41,000 nucleotides of DNA from Adiantum capillus-veneris (GCA_014529385.2 CM043968.1:26155513-26196512), one strand, 5' to 3'. Positions 11,388 through 21,712 are shown, counted from the stretch's first letter. Program-made: numbers and translations. Notes: generated by a model not told the origin, from the letters alone.

Positions 11388-12989
11388 TGTCATAAAATCT
11401 AATATCTAACTAACCCAAATTATTTTCTCATATTAAATTTATCACTTAATGTGGGAGAATAAATGGGAACAAGTGTTAAGATATAGATATGTGCTTATAG
11501 ATCTATCTCAACACGGGGCCAATGGTAAAGGGGCCCAAATGAGAGATGGTCTATCAAAGAGCAAGGCTAACCAATGGAGCATAAGACCTTAGGGTTAGCT
11601 TCATTGAAGACCTCCAATAATGTGTGTAAAAGTCCTTTGACCTTAGGTAAGCTAGGGCTGAGCTTGAGGCGGGAACCCGGCTCAAGCTCGAGGTGCTTGT
11701 CGTGCTTGAGGTGCTTGTCGTGCTTGAGGTGCTTGTCATGCTTGAGGTGCTTGAGGTGCTTGACCTACTACATGCTTGAGGTGCTTGACTTGCTACTTGA
11801 TTAAGGTGCTCGAGGTGCTTTGACATACTTGCCTGAGATGCTTGTGGGAACACCCCTAGTTCAAGTGCATTGTCATGCTTGATGACTAAGGTGCTTGAGC
11901 ACCAAAAGTCAAAAGTATCCCTACAAGAGGGGGGGCGAGCCCTTTTCCTAGGGGATAGAGAGAGAACACACACACACACACACACACACAAGGAAGGCCC
12001 AAGCTTGAAGAGGCAGCAGGGACACATGTCAGGCCCCTACCTATGTTACCTTCATGAGATGCCTGAAGCCTATTGGTTGGCCACCCAAGGGGTCCAATAG
12101 TAATTTAGGAGATTTAATTAATTGATTAAGCATTTATCTAGCCCTCTCTCTCAAAGGGAAAGGGGGACACTTGTCTCAAGGCTACCCCTACTGCTTGTAA
12201 TGCCTCCTGCTTATGATTGGCTAGGCCTGGAGGGGTCCAATGAGCTTCAAGCATGAGCTACAAGGGGGGGTCGACCCAAGCAAGCTAGGGGGTTGCTTAG
12301 GGGGTATACTCACCCACACACACTCACAAACACTCTCATGGTGTGCTATGCAAAGTGCAAGAGCTCCCTCTCCAAGCAAGTGGAGGTTGAGAGCCTACAC
12401 CAACACTCTTGGCTATGGAGTGCAAATCCAACCAAGAGCCATGCTTCAATGCTTAAGCTTGACATCTCCTTCTTCTTCATTACTATGCTACTATGTATGC
12501 TAGCAACAAGAGTTATGATAAGTGAGGAACTAATTCTTTCTCCTACGAAATGTTTCTTCTTCCTCTTCCGTACCCTCATTCCCTGCTAGCTCTCTCCACC
12601 TTCGAAGGTGTTTGAGGTCTTGGGACTGAGGCTTGGGATAGCTAAAGCTTTCTTCAAGTTTATGTTATGTTTGTGATGCATAAAGATTTCCATCTTCATT
12701 GCATCACCTAGGTCACAAGGAACACAAAGACTGTATTGTAACAAGTCTCTCTTAATGTGAGAAATCATAATACAAATGCCTATTGGAGGGGGGACCGGCT
12801 CCACATAAATCCGGTCCTCAACTGTTGTCGTGTTCTCTAACATCTCTCTCTTGCAAAAGTATTGTTCATGCCAAGTTAACTAATTGCTATGGTTATGTTG
12901 CTATCTTCAATTATGTTCACCCGTTATGCTCACAAAGTTATTTCTCAAAAGTACTCTCATTAATTTCCGCTACTCTCAATTACATTATA
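11388..12989 (+). repeat. 3' LTR of the gypsy element
   Basis: Starts TGTCATAAAATC like the 5' LTR. The end reads ATTATA instead of ATTACA (one C-to-T change at the terminal CA), and a 14-bp stretch present in the 5' LTR near 5808-5821 is missing. The rest is nearly identical to the 5' LTR. The (CA)n tract near 11967-11990 is longer than its 5' counterpart. Confidence 0.92.
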
Positions 12990-12993
12990 TCTA

Positions 12994-14651
12994 TGATGAT
13001 ATGAAAAGTGAAGCCGATACACCATTGTATGATGGAGCACGTGTGTTTAGATTGAAGGCGCTCCTGGTTCTTCTCAACATGCAGACAGAGTTTGGATGGA
13101 GTGACACTAGTGTCACAACGTTTTTCATGTGATCTATTACAATGTGTTTACTTTAATAAAAAAAAATCTAGATGTATAATGATCTGGTAGATTTTTACAC
13201 AATTGTACTGTATTTTTTTCGTTGTGTAGATTGCTCAAAGAGTACATATTGTGAGCTGATAATGTGATGCCAGATTCCAGAGAGGAAGCAAGAAATATTT
13301 TGTAAAACTTGGGGATGGATTACAATTCGATCCGCGCTTGTCCTAACGATTGCATTTTTTTCAGAGAGGAATACATAGACATGGAGAAGTGTTCGAAATG
13401 TGATCCCGAGAGATATCGAGTAGATCTACACGGAACAAAAATTCCACAAAAGGTTTAGCGATATTTTTCTCTTCTTCCTCACTTCAAGCATTTCTTCGAA
13501 TGTAAGTCCATGGCCGCCCTAGCATCATGGCATGAGGAGAATAAATCTTTGGATGGTGTGCTACGGATTCCTGCAGATTGTGCAACCTGGAAACATATAG
13601 ATGAAACATGGTCGGATTTTGCCAGGGAAGCTCGTAATTTGCCCCTAGGCTTGGCTATGGATGGTGTAAATCCATTTGGTCAAAGATCAACATCTTACAG
13701 TGTATGGCCCATTGTCATCGTCAACTACAACATTCCCCCGTGGTTGACTACGAAGAAGGGGCACCTATGGCTAAGCTTGATTGTGCCGGGGCGGTATAAA
13801 GTGAAGAATATGGATGTGTATCTTCGTCAACTATTGGAAGAGCTACAACAATTATGGATTGGCATAGAAGTGGTGGATATGAGCCGACACACAGGTCGAC
13901 AGAATGCTTTGGTTGGAGGCATTCTAATGTGGACCATGCATGACTATCCCGGACTAAGAGAATGCTCAAGTGATTTACACTTAAACTCAAACACTATAAA
14001 TCTTGGTTTTTCTCAAGATTATCTATTATCATGTGTATACATGCAGGGCTTTAAACAAGCGGATACAGAGCATGTGTCACATGTGGACCTAGACTGAATG
14101 CACGTCGGGCGTCCTCATTGAAGAAGCAAATCTACGAAGGTCATCAAGCGTATCTTCCAAAGAATCATGTGTTACGCGATGGATTTTTGGAAAGAGAGCC
14201 ACCGAGAATGTCTGCACAAGCATGGTTAGAGAACAAGGAGATGTGTGATGACGGTTTGCTCCCAGGGATGAAGAGACTCTCTCTATGGTAGGAGTTACCA
14301 TGTTGGCCCCGACTCATGATCAATCACTTGCTCGATCCAATGCACATATTCAAGAATGTGGGTAATCTGCTATGGGACCATATGATCGGCAAGAAAGATA
14401 CTTTGGGAGCCAAGGTTGACCTTAGAAATGTGGATCGTATGGAGCAATATTGGCCGTAGACAGCATCTGATGGATCGATAAAACTCCCTAAAGCGCCATG
14501 GATTTTCATAGGAGCCCAAGAACGCAAAGTAAAAGAGACCATTCGATCTTTACGGACCCCCACTGGCGTAATGCACTCGCTTCGAATGTGTTTTACTAAA
14601 GAAGGAAAGCTTACCGGTTTGAAGTCACACGACTAGCATAAAATGTGTCAG
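12994..14651 (+). pseudogene. CACTA TNP2-type transposase, Transposase_21 region
   Basis: This continues the frame cut at 4228. Recognisable family segments are a W-S-D motif (FGWSDTS, about 13092), a zinc-finger-like ACPNDC (about 13337-13354) with KCSKCDPERY downstream, a DGVNPF segment followed by an S-TSYS-WP segment (about 13660-13710), and LLDPMHIFKNV (about 14330). These match the order of the plant En/Spm transposase_21 domain. Three introns fit GT-AG and keep the frame: 13129-13229, 13970-14046 and 14652-14739. In-frame stops occur at several points, including near 13254, 13307, 13455, 14052, 14289, 14457 and 14634. Several sit where the family has Trp, so TGG-to-TAG decay is likely. 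The copy is dead. Confidence 0.88.
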
Positions 14652-14739
14652 GTATGTTCATAGTGGAATATGTCATAGTGGGAATTGTGTAACAAATTCG
14701 TGTGTGGACTTTAATATCATTGCTGCATGTGTTTTGCAG

Positions 14740-15320
14740 TTTATTTTACCGGTGGCCATTGAGGGATGTTGTCTCTTGACGTTCGTAACACAATCTACAA
14801 ACTTGTGAAGTTGGTGCAATGGATCTCACAAAAGGAGATCAACGTAGACTCCATACCATTCGCCAAACTAAACGCTGCCAAGGTTGTGTGTATGTTTGAG
14901 AAACACTTTTCTACTACCATGCTAACCATTCGGGTGCATCTTCTTGTTCACACAGTTGATGAGGTGGAAATAGCTGGCACAATACATTCCAGATGGATGT
15001 TGCTTTTAGAATGTTTCATGAAAATGCTCAAGGGATATGTGCGTCAGAAGGCGCGTCTGGAGGGTAGCATGGCAGAAGGTTGGCTGGTATCAGAGTCCCT
15101 AGTGTACATTGGAGAGTGGCTAGACGTATTTGATAAATCCCGGGACACGCTATGGTGAACCATAGATGATGAGCGCATATCTGGGATTGTCATGTGGAAT
15201 CTCGATGTTGAGAAGAAGATGATGGAAGATCTAGAGGCTAAAATCAACCGATTTTGCATGCTTCACAATCCAGTGATGCAAAAGTGGATTTCTCTCTATG
15301 AGGATGCAAAGCAATAGTGA
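14740..15320 (+). pseudogene. CACTA transposase continuation, DUF4218 region
   Basis: The exon begins after the acceptor at 14738-14739 with LPVAIEG, which continues the previous frame. A frameshift near 14768 is then needed to enter the open frame 14766-15158. That frame reads like DUF4218 of CACTA transposases: a VHLLVHTVDEVE block, an H-SRWM block, then VRQKARLEGSMAEG and an E-SLVYIGEWL segment. A TGA at 15156 and a TAG near 15317 interrupt the tail. DUF4218 always follows transposase_21 in these proteins, which supports the call. Confidence 0.85.
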
Positions 15321-15569
15321 CAAAGGGCACGAATCGAGTGGAGACCGGGAAGACGACCACCGATGCACTATCCGACGGGTCTGGAGAGTTTACCAACATT
15401 CATGAGCTTAAGATGATTGGACAACCGATTGAAAAGCGCACAATAGTGCGGTGAAGAAGTGACTGAGGAGGAGTGGGAGTACTCTTGGGGTTGCCCAACC
15501 AAGGTAAGTTTGCAATGTACAACTAGCGACTCTTTTTGAATGGCCACTCATAATCTTTGTTGGTTGTAG

Positions 15570-16318
15570 TATAAGTTATATACAGCAGCATGGTGTAAAG
15601 GTCGACATTTTAGGGTGGAACGGATCGACAAAAAGCGTTTTACTCAAGATTGTGGAATCATGATAAAATTTGAACAGTCTAGTCGACGACGGTCCTCTGA
15701 TGCGGATCTTGTGGTGGCGGAACTCACTTACTTTGGCACACTACAAGAGATTTTGAGGATCGATTATAGAGGATTTTTTGTCGCCTTGTTCGACGTGCAA
15801 TGGTTCAAGATAATCATGGAGGGTCGCAACGCTACTGTGCGTAGAGGAGAGTCTAGTTTTCTTGAGGTGGATTCAACTAAGAAATGAACTGACCTAAGAG
15901 ACACTTTCGTACTACCCGAGCATTGTGAACAAGTAAGTATGTAAATATTTAACATCCAATTTTAGAAGTTATGTGCTTAGAAGCTCTCATGTAAGTTATG
16001 TGGCTCTAGGAGGTGATATTTCATCCTACAAAGTCTACATCAAATTGGTGGTACGTCATAGAGGTAGCCCCTCTCAGTGCACAGACGTATGAAGGCTACC
16101 AAGTGCCAATCACAACGGCATCAATGGAGGAGATCAGAGAAGATGCTCAGTAAGAAGCCACTGAGGTGGTGCCAGACGAGCATCAAGCTGCTACTCTCTA
16201 TGGGGTGCATGCAGAGGATCTACAAAATGAAACGGAGGACATCTGTTTAATCGGAGAGCTCTATATAGATATAAGAAGTTATGCTGAGCTTTGCGAGGAT
16301 GAGAGAGAGACCTCTTAA
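15570..16318 (+). pseudogene. CACTA transposase C-terminal part, DUF4216 region
   Basis: After an acceptor at 15568-15569 the reading gives a W-CKGRHF segment, then FTQDCGIMI, ELTYFGTLQEIL-IDYRGF and LFDVQWF. This is the pattern of DUF4216 (TQ-N/D-GV, TYYG-IQEI-ELDY, VLFKC-W) in plant CACTA transposases. A stop at 15885-15887 and a probable intron (about 15933-16012) separate it from a second part, WWYVIEVAPL, which ends at a TAA near 16315. The final part is acidic. The stretch between 15321 and 15569 is decayed and joins the DUF4218 and DUF4216 regions. Confidence 0.8.
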
Positions 16319-16490
16319 GTCCATAAATATTGTATTTGAATAATTTAGCTTCATTTTATAATGTATATTGTATTCACGTGGTTTTTTGTCCATTTCTGTC
16401 TATATGCGTCATTGCGTCATTGTATTTAATGATCTTTGCATCCACTCTAGGTACATATGCTCTAGGTATGTTCTCACAAGCAGGGACGAC

Positions 16491-16738
16491 GAGCACTGTG
16501 CTCCGAGTGGGATGGAGACTAAAGTTACAATCGCGAAGTTGGTCTTCTCAATATAGATGTTGCTCGTCCCACCGCTAGATCTAGTTGATCGGGTGAAAGA
16601 GACACTAAGAAGCAGTACTAGTGCTTCTCAACGTCTCTTTCACCCGATCAATTAGATTTAGTAGTGGGGCAAGCAACTTCTATGAGCAGACCGTCGCGAT
16701 GTAGCTTCAATATCCATCGTACCTGGAGCGCAGTGCTT
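16491..16738. repeat. Long imperfect inverted repeat (foldback) with ~120-bp arms
   Basis: The left arm (16491-16613) and right arm (16622-16738) are inverse copies at roughly 80 percent identity by eye, with a few short gaps. The inner part pairs perfectly over TTGATCGGGTGAAAGAGAC (19 bp). The loop is under 10 bases. It lies between the two CACTA genes, upstream of the tnpA-like start. Transcribed, it would form a hairpin of about 250 nt. Its outer ends are not clear transposon ends. Confidence 0.85.
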
Positions 16739-16799
16739 TTACAAATTCATAGAAATTCAATGAAATCTCTCTACACAGAAATCCCTCCCCCTTTATGCG

Positions 16800-16842
16800 T
16801 CACCTCTCTCTCTTTCTCTCTCTTTGTCTCTCTCTCTCTCTC
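16800..16842 (+). repeat. Pyrimidine-rich (CT)n tract upstream of the tnpA-like gene
   Basis: An interrupted CT-rich stretch about 70-110 bp before the ATG at 16911. Such Y patches are common around plant transcription starts, so it may belong to the promoter or leader of the second CACTA gene. Confidence 0.6.
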
Positions 16843-16910
16843 TACTTGTCCATGTTTTCTTCTCTATTCATTCAATATTAAGTTTAAATGTTCGTGTGTT
16901 TAATGCAAGT

Positions 16911-18233
16911 ATGGATGATGAGGAGTTTCTTTCTTCTTTGTCACCCGAGCAGAGACAGTGATACGTGGAGTGTCATCGCTCTGGAGCACCATCATACGTT
17001 CCTACTCCTTTAGCATCTCCCTCTGTTTCGGAGCATTCAACACGCTCCAAAGCTTCGGTGTCAACAAGACAATCTTCACACTCGTCTAGGCACCAGCACT
17101 ATAGTAGTGGCGGTGGCAGTTGTTGTGGGGATGCCGCCGCGGATGCCTCGACACTGCCTTGTGTTCGACGAGGCTCTTTAACCTCCCCTTCTTTGCCCGC
17201 CTCCACGCTAGCCACGGCATCGCCATCTACACCAGGTTTTGCGCGGCTGACGGCCGTTCCTAGCGGCTACACACCACTAGCTACTCCTCCAGGAATCACT
17301 CCAGTCGACACTCCTCGCTTCAGGGCCCAGACTCCAGTGGAGACACCTGACGTCAGTACCCCCGTCCTCGACACGTCTCTAGATCAGACCCTTGTCGGGA
17401 CACCCAGGTTTACGCATCACCGGCGAGAGGGCTTGCCTTACTCTGTCGACTTCAGCGGCGGTATCATCTTGGATGATGAAGGCAAGAAGGTGATCTCGCG
17501 CATGCACAGTCTTTGCTCTCAGGTGTTTAGACACTACATAATAAACACCTGGAGTGAAGTACCAAGTGATTTAAAAGACAGTGTCATTAGCATGCTGCAT
17601 GACGAGTTTCCCATTTCAACAAGGGATGACCGCTTCAATGAAGATTTGATGAAGATTCGAATGCGCGAATACTGCAAGCACAAGCGTTTCGAAGTGAAAA
17701 AAGCAATTAAGCATGGGTGGAATAGACCATATTGACTGGCCAAAGAAGATTGGAAGAATGCGAAGAAAGTAGTGCGCGAGAATCACGACAGGTGGACACA
17801 ACAAAAGGAGGCAGCCAGCAGAGCGCGACTCTAGAGGCATGGAGCTCGCACCACTTGGGGAGCAAAGGGTGGGCATCATTTGAGGCCGATTTTGTAAGCG
17901 TTTTTGCATTGCTCTTTAGGTTTGATAGTTTAGGATTTATGGGTTTTTAAATTCTAACATAATGGATTCTTTGTATGTTTTGATAGTGGTCGATGACAGG
18001 ACATGACTCCACACCGTACGAGCGCGAGTACGCAGGCAAGAAGGACTTAAACGCCCTAATGGATATTCTGAGTTCTCGCGGCGGCATGGTTAGTATTAGG
18101 GTTTACTCTTTTCTATTTGTTGTATTGTTTTATAAATTATATGTTTATACTTACAGAAAGCTGTCTTATTGTTTTTTTTTTTTTGCAGAATTCGATAGAT
18201 ATGCCTCTTGGACGTGATGAGACGTCTGATTAG
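16911..18233 (+). pseudogene. CACTA second gene, tnpA / Transposase_24-like
   Basis: The frame opens at ATG 16911. Exons are 16911-17893, 17987-18088 and 18189-18233. Both introns have GT-AG borders and phase 0, and the last exon ends in TAG. The N-terminal half is Ser/Pro/Thr-rich with repeated TP pairs. The C-terminal half has W-EVPSDLKD followed by KEDWKNAKKVV, and a HLGSKGWASF segment that fits the HT-GSKSFA motif of plant transposase_24 proteins. Breaks are TGA 16959-16961, TGA 17733-17735 and a frameshift near 17815. By analogy with En/Spm TNPA it would bind the subterminal repeats of this element and cooperate with the TNP2-like protein. Exon 1 is clearly GC-richer than its surroundings. 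Confidence 0.78.
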
Positions 18234-18637
18234 ACGACGTCAGTCTAGCCGTAGCTAGATAGCATTAGTTTCCTTTTGTTATAGCATATGTATCATGAGA
18301 TGACATTTATATGTCTTTTTGAAAACCATGTATATTTTTTCAATAATGACAATGGTGTTGTAACTATTACATTTGCAAAGTTTAACAATCAAGTGATTTT
18401 GCAAATGATGTGTACAATTGTCATTGATTTACTTTCATTAATTTACTTTTGTTAGTTTTGTATCTTTATTCTGCAAACAATACTATGGATGATGGAGTTA
18501 ATGGTTATATTGTCTTGTGGGTGACTACTTTGGGTCTATATCTAAGCTTGCACTTTCTTTCAAAGGTGAATCTTGGCTTATTTTGGATTCATTTAGTTTT
18601 ACTCAATTATTGAAACATTCAATATGGTTGATGGGTG
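18234..18637 (+). other. AT-rich 3' region between the tnpA-like gene and the CACTA right end
   Basis: No coding motif is seen. It would supply the transcript 3' end. Nothing else is identifiable. Confidence 0.4.
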
Positions 18638-18980
18638 AATGCCCTGCCACCAAAATTTTTTCTATCGGGCGTCGCTATGACCGTCGCTATATAAGGCTGT
18701 GCAGCATCGTTATAAATGTCGCTATAGGTGGCCTGTAAATGTCGCTATGATCGTCGCTATAACGATGCTGCATAGCTTTATATAGCGACGGTCATAGCGA
18801 CGCTCGACGGAAAAACTTTTGGTGGCAAGGCATTCTATATAGCGACGGCTATAGCGACAGTTATAGCGACGTTCCCGTATCGACGCTGTTAGCGACGGTC
18901 TTAGCGATGTTGGGGAGTATAAAAACCCAATGTGTTTTCGTCGCTAAAAGCGTCACAAGTGCACACAACCTCTTATAGTG
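18638..18980 (-). repeat. CACTA right subterminal array, hairpin and terminal repeat
   Basis: The octamer ATAGCGAC or its inverse GTCGCTAT occurs ten times between about 18669 and 18870, with three near copies (TTAGCGAC, TTAGCGAT, GTCGCTAA) closer to the end. The part 18638-18834 is an inverted repeat with 77-base arms differing at about seven positions. The terminus reads CCTCTTATAGTG. This is the expected docking region for a TNPA-like protein. Confidence 0.88.
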
Positions 18981-20027
18981 CATGGTAACTACTTATAAAT
19001 GTGTTTGATATTTTTGCAATTGTCATATGAGAAAAAAATCCTTTGTGAGTAGAATTAAATATAGAAAGTCTTGTGGGTCAAATATGCAACGTTCACAAAT
19101 TCAATTAGCGATCACAAAAAAGCATTTAGTTCATCTAAATTTACAATGTCTTATGATGCATATATACTAGATCTATGACTCCATTACATAAGGTGATAAT
19201 TTTTAATGGTTATGCAAGCCACATTTGGTGATTTATGGAATATCCAAAAAATTGTACATGTTGTAATTATGATTTTTTATTTAATAAAGATAAGCCTTAA
19301 AATAAAAGTCCACTTTTGGATTTTTTTGCTCATCTCACTTATTTGTATGCTAATATCTCATGTGGACACAATTGAGAGATTTATATATACACTTTAATTA
19401 GTCTTTCATAGCAATGTTTTTTTTGCAAGAAATCACGCACTATAATTTTTTTAAAATGAGCTTAAATTACAAGATGCTTATGAGTTTGAACCCTTGAAAA
19501 ATGCTTAGTTGATGGGTATTGACCTATAGATACATTATACGGTTTTGTCTCATAACCTCATCATGTTAATGAAAGAGGCCTTGAAAGACCAAAAGTTTCC
19601 TCTTTGTGAGCAGTGAGCATTTTCAAGATTTTTGTTTTTTGATTATAACAAAAATGTAGTCTCATAACTAGGTTATGACGCTCAATTTCTTGCTATAATA
19701 AGTTTTTTCCTATCCATACACTTTGAAATCTATGCAAAATCTTATTTTGATGAGACGTTATATTCAATCTATGAAAATTTTGTTAAAACTGTACTAAATT
19801 TCTTTGATTTTTTCATCTTAAAACTTATCATTATAATCTTAATTTGGTATTAATTTTGACAAAAGTAAAATTCGGCTATGTTCTTTATCTCATAGCTGAC
19901 CTAAGATATGAACATGACCTATGAATGTTTTTTCTAGATTCACCGAATAATTATGACAAGATGCTAGAAAAACATGACACTTTAGTGTCTCAGGACATTT
20001 AAGTGTCCGATTAGGAACTAGTGTTAA
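18981..20027. other. AT-rich flank, right part of the unclassified TIR element
   Basis: About 1 kb with no motif-bearing frame. It ends in paired palindromes (19976-20008) and CTAGTGTTAA, the inverse of the start at 1579. This supports continuity with 1579-1868 before the CACTA insertion. Confidence 0.45.
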
Positions 20028-21145
20028 TTAACCGTACTCTTGCACAACATTTTTGAACCTAAACTGTGTGAAAAAACGGGTCCTATTTTTAGCTTTTTTT
20101 TCAATTTTTGGTAAGTATACCACTCTAAACTTCATGTTTGTGAGGTTTAGATGGCTAGAGGTTAGGCCTTCATAGTTCTCAACATGTTTTGATGCTTGTA
20201 GGGAGAGCTAAGTGTTAAAATTGAAAGTTATCACCAATTTACAAGAATTGCATAATCCTGGTTTTTGGCCAAAACTAGCACTTTTATGATTTTTTTGGCG
20301 GCTTTCTTGATATCCAAATTCAATTTTGATTGTGTAAGTGTAATGTATAACATAAAGCTAATCTTCCTTGAGTTTTCGGAAACCTAATATGCTATATAGC
20401 ATAGTATATGATGATGGTTGAGTTTTTTGATTGCTGAAGAATACGATACATTTTAGAGTAGCAAGTATAACTTTCTCAATATTGCTAGTTTCTTAGACCA
20501 ATTGTGTGTATTTTGTAGGTAGTAACCATATCTAATCATAGACTACAAACTTGGCTAGATATTGAGTAGTTTCTATGGGTTTCTACAGGTCATAATGCTA
20601 AACCCAATTTTTTTATGTTTGCTGTATTTAGCACTTTATCATTGCCCCCAAGGTTCCAATTGTAAGAGATCCATTATCCTTTTGACATGCTCCATGGCTC
20701 CTTTTGAATCCAGAGGCCCAAAGGGAACTAAGAAAACATGTATATAGTATCTGTATTGAGCGTGACTATAGAAACTTTGATGATAGGTCTGCAGAATGGC
20801 AAAAATACTTTTTTGTACCTATTTTTTTTGCCCAAATAAAATTAGTGAGGTTAAAGCAACCATATGTTTTGGTCACCAACCCATTGAAGTTAATGGGGCA
20901 TTTTATCTCATGTCTTACAAAAATCTCCACTCTTATTTATATGCAATCAACCGTAAGAAATTGCTGTTTTGGGCAAAATGCATTGGTCCATCAACTTTGG
21001 AGGCTTGTAGTGACCAAGGGATGAGAAAAATTACAAGTTTCTCATTTTTTTCATATGTAGTAGTTATTGAACTATAAGCTCATGAAAGGATTTTTCAAAT
21101 GAGTGGATCTACTATGGTTTTGGAAATTTTTCCCAAAACTCTGAA
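20028..21145. other. AT-rich stretch with no recognised gene
   Basis: Only short frames without motifs are present. It lies between successive right-end copies of the unclassified TIR family and may be the interior of further, truncated copies. I found no matching left end here. Confidence 0.35.
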
Positions 21146-21370
21146 AGGACACTTTTATGTCCTGTTGGGTTACCATTCTAGTGTTAATGGTGAGATAGAT
21201 ACTCAAAACAAAATGCTAAGTTTTTTTCAGCTCATAAGGCAACTTTGTGGATATATAGCACCTAGAAATTCATTTTCATACTCTTCAAATAATTCAAGCA
21301 AAATGGTCACTTGACAGGACACAAAAGTGTCCAAGGACATAAAAGTGTCATGTTACCATTCTAGTGTTAA
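21146..21370. repeat. Two more right ends of the unclassified TIR family
   Basis: Palindromes of the GGACAC...GTGTCC type lie at 21146-21163, 21317-21332 and 21334-21349. CTAGTGTTAA occurs at 21178-21187 and 21361-21370, each preceded by TTACCATT. The structure repeats the end at 19976-20027, so the family is present more than once or its end was duplicated. Confidence 0.6.
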
Positions 21371-21525
21371 ATTTTTTGAAGGAGAGTGCATCCAAGTGCC
21401 GTTAACTGAAGCACTACACGGACCTCAATATTAAAAAATCTTACTATATATGAAACAGCTAAATTTTTTTGAAGAAAGAGAGTGCATCCACGTGTCGTCA
21501 AATGAAGCAATGCAGGGACCTCAAT
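21369..21525 (+). repeat. Direct repeat of ~62 bp, two copies
   Basis: A unit at about 21369-21430 recurs at about 21461-21525. Shared blocks are AAATTTTTTGAAG, GAGTGCATCCA, a TGAAGCA segment and GGACCTCAAT. The copies are moderately diverged and separated by 30 bp. Confidence 0.75.
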
Positions 21526-21654
21526 CTGAAATGGGCTTCCATCACATAAATGCAACTCCATGACCATGACGCTCCGTCGCTCACCATTATTTTCCCGCAA
21601 TCTGCAGCTGCAGCAGTTGCTCAAGTGCGTGCACATTCTGTGAAGGAAGGGGGG

Positions 21655-21655
<1 letters not shown>

Positions 21656-21709
<54 letters not shown>
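21656..21709. repeat. (GA)n microsatellite after a G run
   Basis: A G7 run leads directly into about 50 bp of GA repeat. Confidence 0.95.

Positions 21710-21712
<3 letters not shown>

Larger units (their letters stand above)
4229..12989 (+). mobile_element. Nearly complete Ty3/gypsy chromodomain-type LTR retrotransposon
   Basis: The element is 8.76 kb. In order it holds a 5' LTR (4229-5833), a tRNA-iMet primer site, a leader of about 400 bp, one long gag-pol frame, a short 3' non-coding region, a polypurine tract, and a 3' LTR (11388-12989). The order protease, reverse transcriptase, RNase H, integrase is that of Ty3/gypsy, and a chromodomain-like C-terminus suggests a chromovirus. I do not assign a clade. 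Over the last ~960 bp of the LTRs I counted about 14 substitutions plus one 14-bp indel, so insertion is fairly recent. Three stop codons break gag-pol, so this copy cannot make an intact polyprotein. Confidence 0.95.
1869..18980 (+). mobile_element. CACTA (En/Spm) DNA transposon, interrupted by a gypsy element
   Basis: The left end starts CACTACAAGAGG at 1869. The right end finishes CCTCTTATAGTG at 18980, which is the inverse with one change. Both ends are followed by subterminal copies of TAGCGACG-type motifs. Inside lie a TNP2-like transposase region and a second, tnpA/Transposase_24-like gene, both on the plus strand, which is the usual layout of plant CACTA elements. The full span is 17.1 kb, or about 8.35 kb without the gypsy insertion. 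The expected 3-bp target duplication is imperfect (CGT at 1866-1868, CAT at 18981-18983), a difference that one CpG decay event would explain. Both genes are broken, so the copy is not autonomous. Confidence 0.9.
1579..20027. mobile_element. Candidate unclassified TIR element, split by the CACTA insertion
   Basis: The left end at 1579 begins TTAACACTAGTT and is followed at 1603 by the palindrome GGACACTTTTGTGTCC. The right end reads CTAGTGTTAA at 20018-20027, preceded by similar palindromes at 19976-19989 and 19992-20008. These are inverted copies of one another. Only about 290 bp (left) and 1050 bp (right) of own sequence remain once the CACTA is removed, and no coding sequence is visible, so it may be a non-autonomous element. 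Two further right-end copies lie at 21178-21187 and 21361-21370. I found no convincing target duplication, and the superfamily is unknown. Confidence 0.45.

Noticed and set aside
1866-18983. Perfect CACTA target-site duplication
   Set aside because: The flanks are CGT and CAT. A CpG decay explanation is plausible, but the duplication as read is not perfect, so it is reported only as imperfect.
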